Below, in pieces: positions 1-6,602 of a DNA stretch of 64,000 nucleotides. Within the stretch, counting starts at the first letter, position 1; each line of letters begins with the position of its first letter. The translations under genes and the position numbers were made by a program. The notes under the pieces are model-generated. The model saw nothing but the letters and a program-made list of their open reading frames with translations, was not told the origin of the DNA and ran no database searches. The DNA comes from Couchioplanes azureus (GTDB lineage: Bacteria; Actinomycetota; Actinomycetes; Mycobacteriales; Micromonosporaceae), in assembly GCF_014648355.1 (NCBI RefSeq), contig NZ_BMQY01000001.1:1258255-1322254 (forward strand), read 5' to 3'.

Positions 1-29
1 AGGTGCCGACTGCTGTACGGGCCCAGGTC

Positions 30-680
30 CTAGTCGCCGGCCAGCCCGAACAGCGGCAGGCACGGCTCCAGGCCGGTGATCTCCACGTCGATCGTGCGCG
101 CCGCCTGCCACCGCGGCCGGTCCAGCAGCAGCCGCCGGCCCCGGACCCGGCGCCCCCGAACCGCGTGCCAGTCCGTGCCGTCGTCGGCGTAGCCGAGCTT
201 GCGCGAGACACCGTACGAGGCGTCGTTGTCCTCGAACGCCTCCGAGGTGGCGGCCTCGGCGCCGAGCCCGGTGAACGCGAGGTCGAGCACGGCGGCCCGC
301 ATCTCCGTACCGAAGCCCCGGCCCTGGTGCTCCCGCCCCAGCCAGGACCCGGTGCCGACCACCCGTACGGTGGCGAAGTCCTTGGCGTTGACGTCCTGCG
401 TGCCGATCACCTGCCCGTCGGCGACCGCCACGAGCTGCAGCGACCAGTCGGCGGGCGACCACCGCCCCCACTGGGTCCAGGCCCACTGCAGGACGCTGCG
501 GGCCCGCCGCTCGCCGGTGGTGTCGGTCCAGGCCGTGACGAACGGCATCGCCGCCGGGTCGTGCACCCCGGCCGCCGCCAGGTCGGCGAGCCGGCCGAGG
601 TCGGCGAGGTCCGGCACCCGCAGTTCGAGCCGCGGCGTCCGCAGGCGCAGGCCGAAGAGGGGCCAGTGGTCGGCAATCAT
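30..680 (-). CDS. GNAT family N-acetyltransferase
   Basis: 216 aa protein of the GNAT fold, similar in layout to RimJ/RimL-type acetyltransferases that move an acetyl group from acetyl-CoA to an amine. The N-terminal strand (LRTPRLELRVPDLADL) is typical of the family. The acetyl-CoA pyrophosphate loop is seen as LGREHQGRGFGTEMR near residue 115, followed by the usual alpha-helix and an EAFEDNDASYGVSRKLGY segment (motif B, 'N..S...ekLGF'). The substrate cannot be read from sequence. No clear ribosome site precedes the ATG. Transcribed in the same direction as the NlpC/P60 gene next to it, 41 nt downstream of that gene's end. Confidence 0.85.
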   Translation of the reverse strand: MIADHWPLFGLRLRTPRLELRVPDLADLGRLADLAAAGVHDPAAMPFVTAWTDTTGERRARSVLQWAWTQWGRWSPADWSLQLVAVADGQVIGTQDVNAKDFATVRVVGTGSWLGREHQGRGFGTEMRAAVLDLAFTGLGAEAATSEAFEDNDASYGVSRKLGYADDGTDWHAVRGRRVRGRRLLLDRPRWQAARTIDVEITGLEPCLPLFGLAGD

Positions 681-721
681 GCGAGCGATTCTCGCTCCCG
701 GGGCGATACCGTACGAACGAT

Positions 722-1591
722 TCAGAACCGCTCGATGTGCAGCCCGGCGTAGAGCCTGCGATACACCACCCCGGTCTGCGGGTTCCCGGCGTCGATCATC
801 ATTCCGCGCCCCATGTACACGCCCACATGGCCGGGGCCGACGACCAGGTCACCGGGGCGCGCCGCGGCCCGCGAGACGATGCGTGCCCGCGCGGCCTGTC
901 CGCCCGAGGAGTGTGGCAGGCGCAGGCCGGCCCGGGCGTACGCGGTCTTCGTGAAGCCGGAGCAGTCGAACGCGCGCGGGCCCTCGCCGCCGCGGGCATA
1001 GCGCTTGCCGATCTGGGCCCGGGCGAAGCTGACGACCGACGCCATCCGCGCGGACGAGCCCCGCGCGGCGCGCTGCCGGACGGCGGCTCGCCGGGCGACG
1101 GCCGCGGCTTTACGCGCGGCGGCTCGCTGGGCCGCCGCCCGCCGGGCGGCGGCTCGCTGGGCGGCGGCTCGCTGGGCGGCCACGCGCTGGGCGGCCACGC
1201 GCTGGACAGCTCGCCGGGCGGCGAGGCGGCGTTCCGCCTCGGCCATGCGGTCGGCGATCCCCATCGTCGCCGCCACGAGGGGACCCGGCTCCTCCGTCCG
1301 TACCGTCGGAATCTGAGCCTGAACCGCACCCGGCGTGAGGGCGGCAGGGCGGATCGCGTCCCGGGAGGCCGCGCGGTCTCGGTCGCGGGCCTCCAGCAAT
1401 GGCGTCACCGCTGCGGCGGCGGACGCGATCGGATGGAGCGGATTCTGCGTTTCAGCAGGCACGGCGGTTTCGAGGGCCGGTGCGGTCACGGCCAGCGCCA
1501 GGGCGCCGGCGGCCAGCACGCGGCCGGTGGACGGACGGGACAGTAGAGCCTCCGAAATAGGCCCGGGGCACTCACGCGAATCCCGAAGCAC
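722..1591 (-). CDS. Secreted NlpC/P60 peptidoglycan hydrolase with Ala/Arg-rich helical stalk
   Basis: Predicted 289 aa exported cell-wall endopeptidase. I chose the GTG at 1591 because GGAGG lies 7 nt upstream and it puts a basic, then hydrophobic (AAGALALAVTAPALE) signal segment near the N terminus; an upstream in-frame extension has no such support. The middle carries a strongly repetitive Ala/Arg/Gln stretch (units such as RAAAQ, roughly residues 135-190) likely to form a long helix or coiled coil. The C-terminal ~110 residues are NlpC/P60: catalytic Cys in DCSGF, His in GPGHVGVYMG, and an acidic DAGNP as probable third residue. The family cleaves D-Glu-diaminopimelate bonds (RipA-like). 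The repeat makes this stretch of DNA prone to length change. Confidence 0.85.
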   Translation of the reverse strand: MLRDSRECPGPISEALLSRPSTGRVLAAGALALAVTAPALETAVPAETQNPLHPIASAAAAVTPLLEARDRDRAASRDAIRPAALTPGAVQAQIPTVRTEEPGPLVAATMGIADRMAEAERRLAARRAVQRVAAQRVAAQRAAAQRAAARRAAAQRAAARKAAAVARRAAVRQRAARGSSARMASVVSFARAQIGKRYARGGEGPRAFDCSGFTKTAYARAGLRLPHSSGGQAARARIVSRAAARPGDLVVGPGHVGVYMGRGMMIDAGNPQTGVVYRRLYAGLHIERF

Positions 1592-1928
1592 GACGGAACC
1601 TCCGCCGTGCCGGTGTCGGCCGGAGAACGGCGACAATGGGAACCCGGGCGTTATTGGTAATTCCTCCGACCATGCCAACACACATTCGGCGCGGTCATCG
1701 GCGGAACCGGGAAATTCCATCCGGCTCCACCGTCGATTCCCGCCCTCCACCGCGCTCTACCAGCTCATTTACACCGACGTCAACGATTTTCGCCCCGGCG
1801 GAAACGGGTCCACAATGCCGTTCCGAGCGGCTCACGACCCGCCCGGCCGGCCCTGCGCGCAGCGCGGAAGCAACCCGGGTCCACGTAGGCCATGCCGGCG
1901 ATATCGATCATCCGGAATACTCGGCATC
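1592..1928. other. 337-bp divergent intergenic region
   Basis: Gap between the divergent NlpC/P60 and flavoenzyme genes. It should hold both promoters. On the + strand a weak -10-like AATACT (1916-1921) ends 7 nt before the ATG at 1929. I looked for a ydaO-type c-di-AMP riboswitch, common before actinobacterial cell-wall hydrolases, and did not recognise one. A short palindromic CGATATCG lies at about 1899-1906. No convincing gene. Confidence 0.5.
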
Positions 1929-3044
1929 ATGGCGATCTCACTGCTCGACGACATCCGGGCCCTGACCCCGGCCATCCGCAAGCTGGCGCCCCAGATCGAA
2001 CAGGACCGCAACCTCCCCCCGGCAGTCGTCGACCAGCTCGCCGGCCTCGGTGTCTTCAAGCTCGCGGTCCCGGAACAGTACGGCGGCTCGGAGGCGGAGC
2101 CGAGCCTGCTCGTGGACGTCCTCGAGGAGCTCGGACGGGCCGACGGTTCGACGGGCTGGTGCGCGATGGTCGGCGCCGCGACCGGGATGACGCTGGCCTA
2201 CCTGCCGCCCGCCACGGCCATGGACCTGGTGCGCGATCCCCGGTTCCTCATCGCCGGCGTCGCCGCACCCACGGGCCGGGCGACGCCGGTCGAGGGCGGA
2301 TACCGGGTGCGCGGCCGATGGGCGTTCGCGAGCGCCTGCCGGCACGCGACCCACCTGGTCGGCGGCATGCTCACGCCCGAGGGCGTACGCCTCGCCGTGC
2401 TGGATCCCGCCGCACTGACCATTCACGACACCTGGGAGGTCGCCGGCCTGCGCGGCACCGGCAGCCACGACTTCACCGCCGACGACGTTCTCGTGCCCGC
2501 CGACCGCACGTTCAGCCTGGCCGAGGCGCCGGTCCAGAAAGGACCGTTGTACGCCTTCCCGGCCCTGTCGTTGCTGGCTCTCGGCATCGGCGCGGTGTCA
2601 CTGGGCATCGCGCGGGCGGCGATCGAGGACTTCGGCGAGCTGGCCCGGACCAAGCGCAATCCGCTCACCGGCGAGGCGATCGCGGCGAAGCCGGCCGTCC
2701 GGGCCGCGGTCGCGGAGGCCACGGCGCTGCACGGGGCCGGGCTGGCCTACCTGCGGCACTCGGTCACCGCGGTGGTGCCGGCGGCCACGCCGGAGACGGA
2801 CGCTTTGCGCCGGGCCAGGCTGCGACTCGCGATCTCCACCGCCACCCGCAACGCGGCGCGAGCGGTCGACCTCCTCTACCACGCCGCCGGAGGAAGCGCC
2901 GTGTACGACTCCAGCCCGCTGCAACGGCACTTCCGGGACGTCCACGTGGCCACCCAGCACGCCATGGTCTCCGGCGACGTCACGGAAGCGGCGGGCGCGG
3001 TCCTGCTCGGCCTCGCCGATTCGGTGCCGACCGCGCGCCTATGA
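1929..3044 (+). CDS. Acyl-CoA dehydrogenase-fold flavoprotein (HsaA/type-D monooxygenase-like)
   Basis: 371 aa protein with the three-domain acyl-CoA dehydrogenase fold. N-terminal helical domain (FKLAVPEQYGGSEAEPSLLV), a GSTGWCAMVGA segment, central beta domain (GRWAFASACRHATHLVGG; GLRGTGSHDFTADDVLVPA), and C-terminal helices ending in the conserved RHFRDVHVATQH region. The STGW and RD.H.A.QH patterns resemble the oxygenase component of two-component flavin monooxygenases (HsaA, DszC-like) more than true acyl-CoA dehydrogenases; the catalytic Glu of dehydrogenases is not obvious. A flavin reductase gene lies just downstream in convergent orientation and could supply reduced flavin. Dehydrogenase versus monooxygenase remains unsettled. 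Confidence 0.75.
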   Translation: MAISLLDDIRALTPAIRKLAPQIEQDRNLPPAVVDQLAGLGVFKLAVPEQYGGSEAEPSLLVDVLEELGRADGSTGWCAMVGAATGMTLAYLPPATAMDLVRDPRFLIAGVAAPTGRATPVEGGYRVRGRWAFASACRHATHLVGGMLTPEGVRLAVLDPAALTIHDTWEVAGLRGTGSHDFTADDVLVPADRTFSLAEAPVQKGPLYAFPALSLLALGIGAVSLGIARAAIEDFGELARTKRNPLTGEAIAAKPAVRAAVAEATALHGAGLAYLRHSVTAVVPAATPETDALRRARLRLAISTATRNAARAVDLLYHAAGGSAVYDSSPLQRHFRDVHVATQHAMVSGDVTEAAGAVLLGLADSVPTARL

Positions 3045-3102
3045 CCTCGGACGTTTGCGCCGCCGGGCGGTCCGGCGGCCGAACCGCCTTCCCGGGAGCG
3101 AC

Positions 3103-3172
3103 ACGGAACGCCGCCTCCGTACCCGGCCTCTCCCCCCGCGGAGCGGCCCGGAACGGTGCGGCGGCGTTCCGT
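3103..3172. terminator. Large inverted repeat between convergent genes
   Basis: A perfect 13-bp stem (ACGGAACGCCGCC, 3103-3115, with its complement at 3160-3172) encloses a 44-nt GC-rich loop. It sits between the convergent flavoenzyme and FMN reductase genes, ending 6 nt from the reductase stop, so it can serve both transcripts. No T-run, as is usual in this kind of genome. Confidence 0.55.
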
Positions 3173-3177
3173 GGAGC

Positions 3178-3711
3178 TCAGCTCGCGTAGGGCCGGATCG
3201 AGCGGGCGTCCCGCAGGGCGTGGGCCCACCAGGCAAGCCGGTCCAGCATCCGTCCCGCCGCGACGACGCTCTCCGCATCGGTGGGACGGCCGTCCGCGTC
3301 GAAGCAGCGGCGGCCGCCGTGGAAGCTCACCGTGTCGCGCACCGTGACGGCGTGCAGCTCGGCGAAGATCGGGCGCAGCTGTTCGACCGCGCGCAGGCCG
3401 CCCGACAGTCCGCCGTACGAGACGAAGGCGACCGGCTTGGCCGTCCACTCGCTGTAGTGATCGTCGATCGTGGCCTTGAGCGGTGCGGGAAAGCTGTGGT
3501 TGTACTCGGGGGTGACGACGACGAAGGCGTCGGCCCACCCCAGCTGCTTGGTGACGGTGCCGCTCCCGGCCTCGGCCACATCCACGGTCTCGGCTTCCAT
3601 GTCGCGGCGCCTCGCTGTCTCGGCGGCGACCCAGGCGGCCACGGTGGGACCGAAGCGGCCCTCGCGGGCACTGCCGATGATGACTGCGACACGGAGCGGC
3701 GTGATATCCAT
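3178..3711 (-). CDS. NADPH-dependent FMN reductase
   Basis: 177 aa flavodoxin-fold reductase of the SsuE/ChrR/ArsH-like FMN_red family. N-terminal phosphate-binding loop IIGSAREGRFGP (FMN phosphate), the diagnostic VVVTPEYNHSFPAPLKATID around residues 85-105, and SYGGLSGGLRAVEQLR near 120, which closes over the flavin. It reduces free or bound FMN with NADPH and can act in quinone or redox-drug detoxification or feed a two-component monooxygenase. Its promoter carries a SoxR-like operator and no ribosome site; the ATG is probably the first transcribed codon. Convergent with the flavoenzyme at 1929-3044. Confidence 0.9.
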   Translation of the reverse strand: MDITPLRVAVIIGSAREGRFGPTVAAWVAAETARRRDMEAETVDVAEAGSGTVTKQLGWADAFVVVTPEYNHSFPAPLKATIDDHYSEWTAKPVAFVSYGGLSGGLRAVEQLRPIFAELHAVTVRDTVSFHGGRRCFDADGRPTDAESVVAAGRMLDRLAWWAHALRDARSIRPYAS

Positions 3712-3718
3712 GCCGGCG

Positions 3719-3749
3719 ACGCTAAAATCTCAACCTCGGTTGAAGTCAA
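3719..3749 (-). promoter_or_regulatory. MerR/SoxR-type promoter with dyad, leaderless
   Basis: On the minus strand a -35 TTGACT (3749-3744) and -10 TAGCGT (3724-3719) are separated by 19 bp, the stretched spacing used by MerR-family activators. The spacer contains the inverted repeat TCAACC-GA-GGTTGA, i.e. TCAA-N6-TTGA, the arm spacing of SoxR boxes. Seven nt separate the -10 from the ATG. A SoxR gene is present at 12183-12620. Binding by SoxR is inferred. Confidence 0.6.
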
Positions 3750-3975
3750 CGCAGAGCCCGGCGCGGCACGGCGCCACGGCTTTCCCGGGATTCCGCCGGG
3801 CGGTAGCCGGTCGCCGTTTGCTTCCCCGGTCGGCGGTGGCCCGAGGCGAACGGGTTATCACCGGCGCCATTCGGACTAACCGGACCCGGTGGTCTTCCCG
3901 GCAACCCTCGACTGTCGACAGCACGGCTGCCAGACTTCGGACATAAGCCACTTAACGCCCGAAAGGTTCCGGCCG

Positions 3976-4677
3976 ATGCGTCGCAAGCCCTCCCTGTTCC
4001 TGACCCTCCTGACCGCGGCGGCGGCCATCGTCGCGGCGCCGGGGACGCCCGCGCAGGCCGCCCCCGCAGCGGTGAAGATGACCTTCAACGCCGCGCCGGA
4101 GCCGGTGGTCAAGGGCAAGCCCGTGACCCTGTCCGGGCGCGTGTGGGTGGGCGCGACGGGCAACCGGAGCCGGATCAGCTTCTACTTCCGCAAGGCGGGC
4201 ACCGCGGCGAACGCGTACGTCTACAAAGGCTTCGCCACCGCCACGGACGCGGGAAACTTCACCCGCCGCTTCACCGCCGAGACGACGGGCACGTGGAAGG
4301 CGGTCTTCGCGGGTACGGCGGCCCGGAGGAACGCCGCACGGCTCGACGCGGTGCAGGTGGTGCAGACCCGGTCCCGCGAGATCGCCAACTGGCACGGCAC
4401 CGCGACGCCCTGGAAGAGCCGCACGATCAACGTGCCGACGGTGGACTACAAGGCCGTCGCCTCGTGGAACTGCCCCGACACCAACTTCCCCTTCCTCTAT
4501 CTGACGTGGGAGGGCAAGACGAGCGGATACGAGTACGTGGGTTCGGAGAAGCAGTCGGGCTCGGTGACATTGAACGGCCACGAGGGCGGACGTCTCGGCT
4601 TCTTCGAGATCAGCACCGCCTCCGGCTGCTCCTGGAATCTGCGCGTCTTCTCCGGAGTCACCACCGTGCCGGTCTGA
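3976..4677 (+). CDS. Secreted protein of unknown function
   Basis: 233 aa. The ATG at 3976 follows GAAAGG (9 nt spacing) and opens a clear Sec signal peptide: MRRKPS, hydrophobic LFLTLLTAAAAIVAA, then a likely cleavage after AQA (about residue 29). The mature part begins with a beta-sandwich-like region (MTFNAAPEPVVKGKPVTLSG) resembling Ig/CARDB-type domains of extracellular actinobacterial proteins, then a C-terminal portion with two cysteines (SWNCPDTNF and SGCSWNLRVFSG) that may form a disulphide. No catalytic motif recognised. Similar small secreted beta-rich proteins are frequent in this family; I do not assign a function. Confidence 0.7.
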   Translation: MRRKPSLFLTLLTAAAAIVAAPGTPAQAAPAAVKMTFNAAPEPVVKGKPVTLSGRVWVGATGNRSRISFYFRKAGTAANAYVYKGFATATDAGNFTRRFTAETTGTWKAVFAGTAARRNAARLDAVQVVQTRSREIANWHGTATPWKSRTINVPTVDYKAVASWNCPDTNFPFLYLTWEGKTSGYEYVGSEKQSGSVTLNGHEGGRLGFFEISTASGCSWNLRVFSGVTTVPV

Positions 4678-4746
4678 GACACGGTCTGCACCCACACCTA
4701 GAGGAAGGCTGACCTGCGGCGACGTCGCCCCCTGCGTCGCCGCGGG

Positions 4747-5721
4747 TCAGGGGAGCAGGACGATCTTGCCCAGGTGGTCGCTGGCCTCCATCAGTCGGTG
4801 AGCCTCCGCCGCCTCGCGCAGGGCGACCGTGCGGTCGATGATCGGGCGGATCGCGCCGGCCTCGACGAGGGGCCAGACCATGTCGTGGACGCCCCGGACG
4901 ATGCGGGACTTGTCCTCGACCGGGCGGGCGCGCAGGGTCGTCGCCGTGATCGCCGCACGCTTCGCCATCAGGGCGCCGAAGTCGAGCTCGCCCTTGCGGC
5001 CGCCCTGCAGGCCGATGGTCACGATGCGGCCGCCGGTGGCGAGCGCGGCGATGTTTCTGGACAGGTATTTCGCGCCGATGATGTCGAGGATCACGTCGGC
5101 GCCGCGGCCCCCGGTGAAGTCGCGGGTCGCCTCGACGAAGTCGGTGGCCGTGTAGTCGACGGCGAGGTCGGCGCCGAGTGCCCGGAGCTGCTCGTGCTTC
5201 GGCTCGCGCGCGGTCACGACGACCGTCGCACCCAGCGCCTTGCCCAGCTGGATCGCGAACGTGCCGATGCCACCGCCGCCGCCGTGCACGAGCAGCGTCT
5301 GACCCTTGCGCAGGCGGGCGATGTCGACCACGTTCGACCAGACGGTGCAGGCCACCTCCGGCAACGCCGCGGCCTCCTGGAGCGACAGGCCCTGCGGAAC
5401 CGGTAGCAACTGACCGGCCGGCACGGCGACCCGCTCGGCGTAGCCACCACCGGCCAGCAGTGCGCACACCCGCTCGCCGAGGTGGTGCCCGGTCACCCCG
5501 GGTCCGACCGCGGCGACGACGCCGGAACATTCGAGCCCGGGATAGGGCGGTGCCCCCGGCGGCGGCGGATAGTGACCCTGCCGCTGCATGACGTCCGCCC
5601 GGTTGACGGCCGCGGCCGTGACCTCGACGACGACCTCGCCCGGCCCCGGCTCGGGATCCGGCACCTCGGCCCAGACGAGCGCCTCCGGCCCACCCGGCTC
5701 TTCGATCACGATGGCGTGCAT
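4747..5721 (-). CDS. NAD(P)H:quinone oxidoreductase, zinc-independent MDR family
   Basis: 324 aa medium-chain dehydrogenase/reductase. GroES-like N-terminal half (NRADVMQRQGHYPPPPGAP near residue 45, a hallmark of quinone oxidoreductase/PIG3-type members) and a Rossmann half with LLVHGGGGGIGTFAIQLGK around 145-163, followed by NADP-binding residues. Catalytic-zinc cysteines are absent. It probably reduces quinones or enones with NADPH, or acts as an enoyl reductase. ATG chosen at MHAIVIEEPGG, the family's usual N terminus. Confidence 0.88.
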   Translation of the reverse strand: MHAIVIEEPGGPEALVWAEVPDPEPGPGEVVVEVTAAAVNRADVMQRQGHYPPPPGAPPYPGLECSGVVAAVGPGVTGHHLGERVCALLAGGGYAERVAVPAGQLLPVPQGLSLQEAAALPEVACTVWSNVVDIARLRKGQTLLVHGGGGGIGTFAIQLGKALGATVVVTAREPKHEQLRALGADLAVDYTATDFVEATRDFTGGRGADVILDIIGAKYLSRNIAALATGGRIVTIGLQGGRKGELDFGALMAKRAAITATTLRARPVEDKSRIVRGVHDMVWPLVEAGAIRPIIDRTVALREAAEAHRLMEASDHLGKIVLLP

Positions 5722-5834
5722 GCCTGACAGCTTGCCCGAGGGGTCCGACAAGAAACGGGAAGCCGGCCGGGCGCCCGGCCGGTGTCCGTTCCGCGGCACG
5801 TGCGTCGATCTGGCAAACTGAGTGCCGTCACTCG

Positions 5835-5922
5835 GGAGGGCTCGCCTAGTGGCCGATGGCGCCGGTCTTGAAAACCGGTGAGGCGTTCCGCGTCTCCGTG
5901 GGTTCGAATCCCACGCCCTCCG
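5835..5922 (+). tRNA. tRNA-Ser (anticodon UGA)
   Basis: Acceptor arms GGAGGGC (5835-5841) and GCCCTCC (5915-5921) pair perfectly, discriminator G at 5922. Anticodon stem CCGGT/ACCGG closes the loop CTTGAAA, giving UGA (serine, UCN codons). A long variable arm and the T-loop GTTCGAATC are present, as expected for a class II tRNA. CCA is not encoded. Confidence 0.96.
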
Positions 5923-5936
5923 CCTGATGAGGAGGA

Positions 5937-5982
5937 GAGACCGCCGCTGACCTGGGTAGGCTCCCGGTCAGCGGCGCGTCTC
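5937..5982 (+). terminator. Hairpin downstream of tRNA-Ser
   Basis: GCCGCTGACC (5943-5952) pairs with GGTCAGCGGC (5966-5975), 10 bp perfect; flanking GAGAC (5937-5941) and GTCTC (5978-5982) extend the stem past small bulges. Placed 15 nt after the tRNA, so probably its terminator. Little T-richness follows. Confidence 0.65.
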
Positions 5983-6078
5983 ACCCGGGACGAACCGCTT
6001 GGTCTCCCGGCAACCTTCGTCGTGTGACGTTGCACGCTCCGTGCCCGTACCGTCCCGGCGCACGGCTAACCTCGATCG

Positions 6079-6516
6079 ATGTCCGACCCCACGCGGAACA
6101 GCCGGCGCGGCTCGCATGCGGTCTACCCGGGAACCTTCGATCCCTTCACCGCCGGGCACCTTGATGTCGTCGATCGGATCAGGCACCTGTTCCCTCGGGT
6201 CACAGTGCTCATAGCGGTGAATGGTGAGAAGCAGCCGGCTACGACGCAGGAGCAGCGGTTGGTGGCTCTTCGCAGCCAGCTTCCCGAGGGCTGGAGCAAT
6301 GTGACGGTGACGGCCTGGGAGGGCCTGACGGCCGCGTTCTGTCATGAGCACCAGTCCGGCGTGATCGTCCGCGGCATCCGGAACCACACCGACATGCGCC
6401 ACGAGTACCGGCTGGCGGCGATGAACGAGCAGCTGGGGATCACGACGTTTCTGGTGCCGGCGCGCCCCGGATTGGCGGCGGTGTCCTCCACGGCGGTGCG
6501 TGCGCTTCGTGCTTGA
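6079..6516 (+). CDS. CoaD-like phosphopantetheine adenylyltransferase family protein
   Basis: 145 aa nucleotidyltransferase. Shows the family's ATP-binding start YPGTFDPFTAGHLDVVDR (the (T/H)xGH motif), the central VRGIRNHTDMRHEYRLAAMN, equivalent to the RG(L/I)R..tDf.yE..ma..N block of CoaD, and the C-terminal SSTAVR (ISSTxIR-like). True CoaD transfers AMP to 4'-phosphopantetheine in CoA synthesis. This protein is about 15 residues shorter than usual and has an extra N-terminal MSDPTRNSRRGSH, so it may be a paralog rather than the housekeeping enzyme. No ribosome site; TAACCT lies 6 nt before the ATG, suggesting a leaderless message. Confidence 0.75.
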   Translation: MSDPTRNSRRGSHAVYPGTFDPFTAGHLDVVDRIRHLFPRVTVLIAVNGEKQPATTQEQRLVALRSQLPEGWSNVTVTAWEGLTAAFCHEHQSGVIVRGIRNHTDMRHEYRLAAMNEQLGITTFLVPARPGLAAVSSTAVRALRA

Positions 6517-6568
6517 CCGGGTCCCTGTCCGGCCAGTGGGAGGCACCAGCGAAAAGGCGCGTTCACCA

Positions 6569-6596
6569 TTGAGGCAATAGGCCCGAGTTGTACGTT
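6569..6596 (+). promoter_or_regulatory. Promoter of the hybrid kinase, leaderless
   Basis: TTGAGG (6569-6574) and TACGTT (6591-6596) are spaced by 16 bp and the -10 ends 6 nt before the ATG at 6603. This decides the start: an upstream in-frame TTG at 6588 would lie ahead of the -10. Confidence 0.55.
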
Positions 6597-6602
6597 CTGG
6601 CT

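Noticed and set aside
1592..1928. c-di-AMP (ydaO) riboswitch before the NlpC/P60 gene
   Set aside because: Often found before such genes in actinobacteria, but I could not recognise its conserved segments in this leader.
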